Below are positions 28,309 to 33,015 of a DNA stretch of 33,015 bases, piece after piece. Within the stretch, counting starts at the first letter, position 1. Each line of letters begins with the position of its first letter. Below the pieces are notes generated by a model. That model was not told where the DNA came from, made no database searches, and saw only the letters and a list, made by a program, of their open reading frames with translations. Source of the stretch: Pseudomonas sp. CBZ-4 (GTDB lineage Bacteria; Pseudomonadota; Gammaproteobacteria; Pseudomonadales; Pseudomonadaceae); contig NZ_ANNV01000074.1 of assembly GCF_000346755.1 (NCBI RefSeq), positions 1 through 33,015 on the forward strand, written 5' to 3'. The position numbers were made by a program, and so were the translations under genes.

Positions 28309-29535
28309 ATGACCCAACGCGCCCTCTCCACCGGGTTCTGGCTGGTGCTGCTGACCGTGCTGATCGCCCTGCCGCGCATCACCCTGGACCTGCACCTGCC
28401 CGCCCTGCCGGCCATGGCCGACCACTTCCGCAGCAGCGACAGCCAACTGCAACTGACCCTGACCCTGTACACCCTCGGCTCGGCGATTTCCCTGCTGATC
28501 GCCGGCCCGCTCACCGACCGCTTCGGCCGCCGCCCGGTGCTGCTGGCCGGGTTGCTGCTGTATGTCGTCGCGACCGTGGCCTGTGCCCTGGCCGACAGCC
28601 TCACGGTGCTGATCATCGCGCGGCTGTTCCAGGCCCTCGGCGGTTGCTGCACCACGGTGATCGGCCGCGTGATCGTGCGTGACTACTTCGACCGTCACGA
28701 GCAGGCGCGCTTGCTGGGGCTGATCTCCATGGCCATGGCCGTGTCACCCATGGCCGCGCCGGTGCTGGGCAGCCTGCTGCTGCCGTTTATCGACTGGCGC
28801 GGCCTGTTTGTGCTGCTGGGGGTGATTGGCGCCGTGCTGTGCCTGGTGGTGTTTCGCCGCCTGCCCGAGACCCGTCCGCCTGCCGTCGCCGCCGCGCCGC
28901 CGAGCAATCTGTTGCGCATCTACGGTCAGCTCCTGCGCGACCGTTATTTCCTGCGCTATTCCCTGGCCATTGGCTGCGTGTACAGCACGTATTTCCCGTT
29001 CATTGCAGAGTCGTCGGCGTTGTTGCAACGGGGCTATGGCCTGTCTGCCACGGCTTATGCGCTGGTGTTTGCAGCGACCATCAGCGGCTACATGCTGGGG
29101 GCGAATCTGTTTCGCCGGCTGGTGCTGCGGTTCGAGCCGGATCGGTTGATTGCAGGTGCCATCGCATTGAATGTGCTGGGCAGCCTGATGCTCGCGGCGG
29201 CGACCGCCGTGTTGCCGGGTGAATGGCTGGCGATCGTGTTGCCGATGGTGGTGATCATGGTGTCGGTAGGCATGGTGATTCCAGCCTGTCAGTTGGCGGT
29301 GTTGCAACCGTACGGCGCGATTGCCGGGACGGCGTCGGGGCTGTTCTTTTTTACCCAGATGTTTTTGACAGCATTGAGCAGTTGGGCGACGGGGTTGTTG
29401 TCCGATGGCACCCCAACTCCCTTGGTGATCATGACTGTCGCCGCAAGCACCTTGCTGGTCACAGGTTGGCTGATGCTGCGCAAAACCAAATGTGGGAGCG
29501 GGCTTGCCCGCGAAGGCGGTGTGCCAGTCAACTGA
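28309..29535 (+). CDS. MFS exporter, Bcr/CflA drug-resistance type
   Basis: This 408-residue inner-membrane protein has twelve helices. Family marks include LDLHLPALPAMADHF after helix 1, the motif A loop GPLTDRFGRRPVLLAG near residue 65-80, the RLFQALGGCCTTVIGRVIVRDYF segment near 105-127, and PMAAPVLGSLLLPFIDWR in helix 5. Bcr/CflA proteins expel drugs or small metabolites by proton antiport. It diverges from the MocR-type regulator across 77 bases and is its probable target. The last 14 residues (from CGSGLAREGG) and the stop codon are encoded by REPIN DNA, so the original C-terminus was probably lost or extended. Confidence 0.92.
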   Translation: MTQRALSTGFWLVLLTVLIALPRITLDLHLPALPAMADHFRSSDSQLQLTLTLYTLGSAISLLIAGPLTDRFGRRPVLLAGLLLYVVATVACALADSLTVLIIARLFQALGGCCTTVIGRVIVRDYFDRHEQARLLGLISMAMAVSPMAAPVLGSLLLPFIDWRGLFVLLGVIGAVLCLVVFRRLPETRPPAVAAAPPSNLLRIYGQLLRDRYFLRYSLAIGCVYSTYFPFIAESSALLQRGYGLSATAYALVFAATISGYMLGANLFRRLVLRFEPDRLIAGAIALNVLGSLMLAAATAVLPGEWLAIVLPMVVIMVSVGMVIPACQLAVLQPYGAIAGTASGLFFFTQMFLTALSSWATGLLSDGTPTPLVIMTVAASTLLVTGWLMLRKTKCGSGLAREGGVPVN

Positions 29536-29579
29536 TAAGTCACTGACAGACCGCATTCGCGAGCAAGCCCGCTCCCACA
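29491..29579. repeat. REPIN, AGCGGGCTTGCCCGC subfamily
   Basis: TGTGGGAGCGGGCTTGCCCG at 29491-29510 and its reverse-complement-like partner ending at 29579 make a doublet of a different subfamily from those in the inositol operon. It overlaps the last 45 bases of the MFS exporter gene, and stands between it and the convergent microprotein gene. Confidence 0.9.
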
Positions 29580-29601
29580 GGGGACCGAGCCAGGCTCAGG
29601 T

Positions 29602-29676
29602 TTAGTGCATGAAGATGGCGATCAAGATGATGACCGGGATAGGCACACCGAGGAAAAAAAGCAGTATCGAGCGCAT
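29602..29676 (-). CDS. 24-residue membrane microprotein
   Basis: The ORF of 25 codons including stop starts at 29676, with AAGGAG six bases before the ATG, one of the strongest ribosome sites in the window. It encodes MRSILLFFLGVPIPVIIL followed by six more residues ending MH. It is a single hydrophobic helix interrupted by a Pro-x-Pro, with one Arg at the N-terminus, so an inner-membrane microprotein is expected. It starts 15 bases after the stop of the membrane protein at 29692-30576 on the same strand, and is very likely co-translated from the same mRNA. Its function is unknown. Confidence 0.75.
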   Translation of the reverse strand: MRSILLFFLGVPIPVIILIAIFMH

Positions 29677-29691
29677 GATGTTCTCCTTGAA

Positions 29692-30576
29692 TTAACGGAC
29701 AAAGTGTTCGGTTTCGACATACACCACTGCATCACGACGACGACCGCCGTAGGTGGCAGCGAAGCTGGCAAAGAACGCGCCGATCAGCAGGGCAATGAAG
29801 GTCCACAGCGCTGTGTAGGCGGCCACTTTGGCGGCGGTATCCGTGGCCTGCTTGGCTTTGAGCTTGGCGTCTTCGACGGCTTTACGGGCGTCGCCATACA
29901 CCTTGTCGATACGCGCCTCGGCATCCGCCTGGCTGAGGTTGGTGCGCTGGCTGATCAACTGGGCCAGGTAGGCGCGGTCCTCGGCAGCGAGTTGGCCATC
30001 GTTGCTCAGGGTGCGGGCGAAGATACGTGCAACCACGCCGTGAGCGGCATCATCGCTGACGGCCACCGGGCGGTCATCGCGGAACAGGCTGTCGACGTAG
30101 TAGCCGAAGTCATCGCCCTTCACCGCCGTGCCGACGGCCTGGGTCACACCCGAGGCCACGCTGGCCCCCGCCTGCACGCTGCCGCCGACCACGCTGCTCA
30201 CGGAGCCGACGATCAAGGTTGCCGCCACGAGCGTGGCAACGGCCCAGGACAGGAAGCCATGGGCGGTATCACGGAAGTACACCTCATCGCCATGCATATT
30301 GGCCCACTTCACCCGCAACCGGCCCGCGATGTAACCACCCAGGCCCGACGCGACGATCTGGGTAAAGGCCAGCCAGATAATCGTGGAAATGCCCAGTCCC
30401 TTGGCACTGATACCGCTGTTGGCCCACGGCGACACCGCCGAAAAGCCCAGGCCGAAGCCCAGCAGCACGAGGATCAGGGACAACGCCGCCGCAGCAGCGG
30501 CCCCGGCAAAGATCGCGCCCCAGGAAACCCCGGAGCGCGCGCTCGATTCTTGTAGCGTGGATGAGGATGTGATCAT
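29692..30576 (-). CDS. Conserved-looking membrane protein of unknown function
   Basis: The protein has 294 residues and four predicted helices: about 20-46, 62-85, 110-135 and 250-275. The first is glycine/alanine-rich (GVSWGAIFAGAAAAAALSLILVLLGFGLGF). Between the third and fourth helices lies a soluble region of about 115 residues with a long charged Ala/Lys helix (DARKAVEDAKLKAKQATDTAAK) that may form a coiled coil. No catalytic motif is seen and I cannot name a family with certainty. GGGAG precedes the ATG at 12 bases, rather far. A microprotein gene follows closely. Confidence 0.8.
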   Translation of the reverse strand: MITSSSTLQESSARSGVSWGAIFAGAAAAAALSLILVLLGFGLGFSAVSPWANSGISAKGLGISTIIWLAFTQIVASGLGGYIAGRLRVKWANMHGDEVYFRDTAHGFLSWAVATLVAATLIVGSVSSVVGGSVQAGASVASGVTQAVGTAVKGDDFGYYVDSLFRDDRPVAVSDDAAHGVVARIFARTLSNDGQLAAEDRAYLAQLISQRTNLSQADAEARIDKVYGDARKAVEDAKLKAKQATDTAAKVAAYTALWTFIALLIGAFFASFAATYGGRRRDAVVYVETEHFVR

Positions 30577-30900
30577 TGTTGTTTTGCTCCCGGCAGGAAA
30601 AATGGTGTTACATGTCTCAGGAGTGACAGTGCAGGCACCATGCCAGTCGCCTGAAAATTAAATACCTAGTATTTTCAATAACTTAAATAACTTGAACTTC
30701 CTAGGACCATGCAACTTGCAAGAACACCCCCTTCCAGGCAGGCGTTCTGCAACCTCCAGCCAGACACAGGACCTGTGGGATCGGCGGTGGGGCATAAATG
30801 GTGGTGGTTTTGCCAACATGAAGTTTAATTTAGGAAGCGTTCAGGCATTTCTTGGCAAAATGCCCGCACTTCTAGTGTGAATCGCTCACCAGGTAATCCT
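30577..30900. other. AT-rich divergent promoter region
   Basis: This 324-base gap separates the divergent membrane-protein gene and the response-regulator gene. At 30661-30675 there is a perfect dyad AAATAC-CTA-GTATTT. It is followed by a tandem direct repeat AATAACTT (30678-30685 and 30687-30694). The region 30655-30700 is far AT-richer than its surroundings, as expected for promoters or regulator sites. The short ORF within it (from about 30692) has no ribosome site and unlikely composition. Confidence 0.45.
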
Positions 30901-31584
30901 ATGACCCGCATTTTGACCATCGAGGATGACGCCGTAACAGCCCGCGAGATCGTCGCCGAGCTGAGTAGCCATGGACTGGACGTAGATTGGGTAGACAACG
31001 GCCGCGAAGGCCTGGTCCGCGCCGTGAGCGGCGATTACGACCTGATCACCCTCGACCGCATGCTGCCGGAACTCGATGGCCTGGCCATCGTGACCACCCT
31101 GCGCACCATCGGTGTGTCGACACCGATCCTGATGATCAGCGCCCTCTCCGACGTGGACGAACGGGTGCGCGGCCTGCGCGCCGGCGGTGACGACTACCTG
31201 ACCAAGCCCTTCGCCTCCGATGAAATGGCCGCCCGCGTCGAAGTGCTGCTGCGGCGCAAAAGCACGGTCAAGGAATTCGAGACCGCCCTGCGCGTGGCCG
31301 ACCTCGAACTCAACCTGATCAGCCGCGAAGCCAGCCGCGCCGAGCAACCGCTGAGCCTGCTGCCCACGGAATACAAACTGCTGGAATTCCTGATGCGCAA
31401 CACCGGGCAGATCCTCTCGCGCATGATGATCTTCGAGGAAGTCTGGGGTTACCACTTCGACCCTGGCACCAACCTGATCGACGTGCACATCGGGCGGCTG
31501 CGCAAGAAAATCGATCCACCGGGCCTCACGCCGCTGATCCGCACGGTACGAGGTTCCGGTTATGTCATTGCTGAACCCCTCTAA
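30901..31584 (+). CDS. OmpR-family two-component response regulator
   Basis: The regulator has 227 residues from the ATG at 30901, with AGGT upstream. The receiver domain spans 1-115: acidic pocket E8/D9, phospho-acceptor D52 in DLITLDRMLPELDG, S80 and K102 (DDYLTKPF). The winged helix spans about 128-225 (LLPTEYKLLEFLMRNTGQILSR, TNLIDVHIGRLRKKID, IRTVRGSGYVI), the OmpR/PhoB type. The stop lies 23 bases inside the start of the partner kinase gene. The regulated genes are unknown; the adjacent divergent membrane protein is one candidate. Confidence 0.94.
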   Translation: MTRILTIEDDAVTAREIVAELSSHGLDVDWVDNGREGLVRAVSGDYDLITLDRMLPELDGLAIVTTLRTIGVSTPILMISALSDVDERVRGLRAGGDDYLTKPFASDEMAARVEVLLRRKSTVKEFETALRVADLELNLISREASRAEQPLSLLPTEYKLLEFLMRNTGQILSRMMIFEEVWGYHFDPGTNLIDVHIGRLRKKIDPPGLTPLIRTVRGSGYVIAEPL

Positions 31585-32953
31585 GGGCTGGCGTTCTTCC
31601 AGCAGCCGCTTGCTGGCGCTCTACAGTTCGTTGTTTGTGGCGTGGAGCTGCATCCTCATGGGGGTGCTGTATTACGAGGTGTCCGGTTACCTGGGCGACC
31701 TCTCGCGCCATTCGCTGATGCAGCGCCAGCACCTGTTCCAGCGCTTCGACGGCGAGGAACTGGTGGAAGCGCTGACCACCAGCATGACCTTCGACATGAA
31801 GGGCGTGGACGCCTACGGCTTGTTCGACGAACAATTCAACCCGCTGAGCGGGCCGATCCGCGCCGTGCCGCCCGACCTGCCGCTGGACGGCAAGATCCAC
31901 GCCCTGGCCAATTGCGTCGACTCCGACGACCCCAAGTTGCCCAAGGACAGCTGTGACGCCGTGGCCACCCACACCGACGACGGCCGCTGGCTGGTGCTGG
32001 TGCGCGCCAACGGTTCGCTGTTTGGCGTGACTCGGATCATCTGGCATGCGCTGTTGTGGGCGCTGTCGTTGACCATCATCCCCGGCGCCGCCGGCTGGCA
32101 CCTGCTGCGCCGCCGCCCGTTGCGGCGCATTCGCGGCATCCAGGCCAGCGCCGAGGCCATCGTCGCCGGCGACCTGACCCACCGCCTGCCACTGTCGAAC
32201 CGGCGTGACGAACTGGACATGCTCGCCGCCATCGTCAACGCCATGCTCGACCGCATCGAAAAGCTGATGAACGAGGTCAAGGGCGTGTGCGACAACATCG
32301 CCCACGACCTGCGCACCCCGCTGACCCGCCTGCGCGCGCAGCTCTACCGCATCCGCCAAGAGGCCGAACAGGACTCCCAATACGCGGTAAAACTGGACGA
32401 TGCGATTACCGAAACCGACACCCTGATGGCGCGCTTTCGCGGCTTGCTGCGCATCTCCGAGCTGGAAGACCACCAGCGTCGCTCGGGTTTCCTGGTGATG
32501 GACCCGCTGCCGCTGCTGCGCGAACTGCATGATTTCTACCTGCCGCTGGCCGAAGAAGGCGAGCTGCAACTGGTGCTCGACACCCCGGAATCCCTGCCCT
32601 GGATTACCGGCGACCGCGCCCTGCTGTTCGAAGCCCTGGCCAACCTGCTGAGCAACTCGATCAAGTTCTCCCCGGCCGGCGGTGAAGTGATCCTGCGCGC
32701 CGTGAACGACGCCGGCAGCACGCGCATCGAAGTACACGACTCCGGCCCGGGCATCCCGATAGCCGAACGCAACGCGGTGTTCCAGCGTTTCTATCGCGTG
32801 GATGAAAACGACCAGCAAGGCGGGTTTGGCTTGGGCTTGTCGATTGTCGCGGCGATCATCAACCTGCACGGGTTCAAGCTGGAAGTGGGCAGCAGCGCGA
32901 GCGGCGGTGCACGGTTGGTGCTCGAATGCCGGCAGCAACTGATGCCCGAGTAA
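31562..32953 (+). CDS. Two-component sensor histidine kinase
   Basis: This 463-residue inner-membrane kinase has TM1 at about 17-40, then a periplasmic sensor of about 115 residues with two cysteines (C118, C131) that may form a disulphide. TM2 is at about 157-180. A HAMP domain spans 181-235 (RRRPLRRIRGIQASAEAIVAGD). The dimerisation helix carries phospho-His H248 in NIAHDLRTPLTRLR. The ATPase domain has the N box (N361/N365), DSGPGIP at 393-399 and GGFGLGLS at 420-427. It overlaps the response-regulator gene by 23 bases, so the pair is translationally coupled. The signal is unknown. A REP element follows. Confidence 0.94.
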   Translation: MSLLNPSKGWRSSSSRLLALYSSLFVAWSCILMGVLYYEVSGYLGDLSRHSLMQRQHLFQRFDGEELVEALTTSMTFDMKGVDAYGLFDEQFNPLSGPIRAVPPDLPLDGKIHALANCVDSDDPKLPKDSCDAVATHTDDGRWLVLVRANGSLFGVTRIIWHALLWALSLTIIPGAAGWHLLRRRPLRRIRGIQASAEAIVAGDLTHRLPLSNRRDELDMLAAIVNAMLDRIEKLMNEVKGVCDNIAHDLRTPLTRLRAQLYRIRQEAEQDSQYAVKLDDAITETDTLMARFRGLLRISELEDHQRRSGFLVMDPLPLLRELHDFYLPLAEEGELQLVLDTPESLPWITGDRALLFEALANLLSNSIKFSPAGGEVILRAVNDAGSTRIEVHDSGPGIPIAERNAVFQRFYRVDENDQQGGFGLGLSIVAAIINLHGFKLEVGSSASGGARLVLECRQQLMPE

Positions 32954-32972
32954 CCCAAACACCACAAAACCC

Positions 32973-33015
32973 TGTGGGAGCTGGCTTGCCTGCGATGGCG
33001 GTGGGTCAGCTTGCT
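32973..33015. repeat. REP element cut by the window end
   Basis: The copy TGTGGGAGCTGGCTTGCCTG begins at 32973, followed by cgatggcggtgggtcagc, the usual REPIN inner spacer. Its inverted partner would lie beyond the window. It is 20 bases past the sensor-kinase stop. Confidence 0.85.

Noticed and set aside
31565..32965. Minus-strand ORF opposite the sensor kinase
   Set aside because: It is the complement of a complete kinase with all motifs and has Ala/Gln/Val-rich nonsense composition.

Overview
The window looks like chromosomal DNA of a Pseudomonas of the P. fluorescens group. It is GC-rich, its coding style is uniform, its gene families are typical of that group, and it carries several REP/REPIN subfamilies, including copies with the core GTGGGAGCTGGCTTGCCTGC. 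I see no rRNA, tRNA, CRISPR array, transposase or phage gene. About 24 protein genes of ordinary length are present, plus several very small ones.

Left part (1-13.7 kb): an AbrB-type membrane protein diverges from a LysR regulator. A small exported protein and an STN-containing TonB-dependent siderophore receptor follow. Next come a DUF3995 membrane protein and a DUF2946 protein paired with a second TonB-dependent receptor. An orphan glycine-betaine-type binding protein, three unrecognised small proteins, a chemotaxis transducer with its predicted sensor at the C-terminus, and a two-cysteine (DksA2-like) DksA paralogue complete this part. A 396-base gap at 10192-10587 holds a chain of perfect hairpins just upstream of a small gene.

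Centre (13.7-26.8 kb): a myo-inositol uptake and catabolism locus, almost all on the minus strand. In order of transcription it has iolC (kinase fused to a DUF2090 aldolase-like domain), iolE, iolB, iolD, iolG, an IolW-like second dehydrogenase, and an ABC importer (binding protein, double ATPase, permease). An RpiR-family regulator (IolR) diverges from iolC. Two near-identical 16-bp palindromes of the form TGGAA-N6-TTCCA lie at the two expected control points: between iolR and iolC, and upstream of the importer. In the second case the palindrome fills the spacer of a good sigma-70-like promoter. This gives a self-consistent model in which IolR represses both uptake and catabolism. REPINs sit inside the operon after iolC and after iolG. 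The iolA/mmsA step is not in the window.

Right part (26.8-33 kb): a MocR-type regulator diverges from a Bcr/CflA-type MFS exporter. Beyond it lie a conserved-looking membrane protein followed by a 24-residue membrane microprotein, and an OmpR-type response regulator overlapping its sensor kinase. The most interesting items are the IolR operator/promoter architecture with its roughly 300-nt leader and 58-codon upstream ORF, the hairpin-rich gap at 10.3-10.55 kb, the DksA2-like protein, the microprotein, and two genes whose C-termini are encoded by REP DNA.
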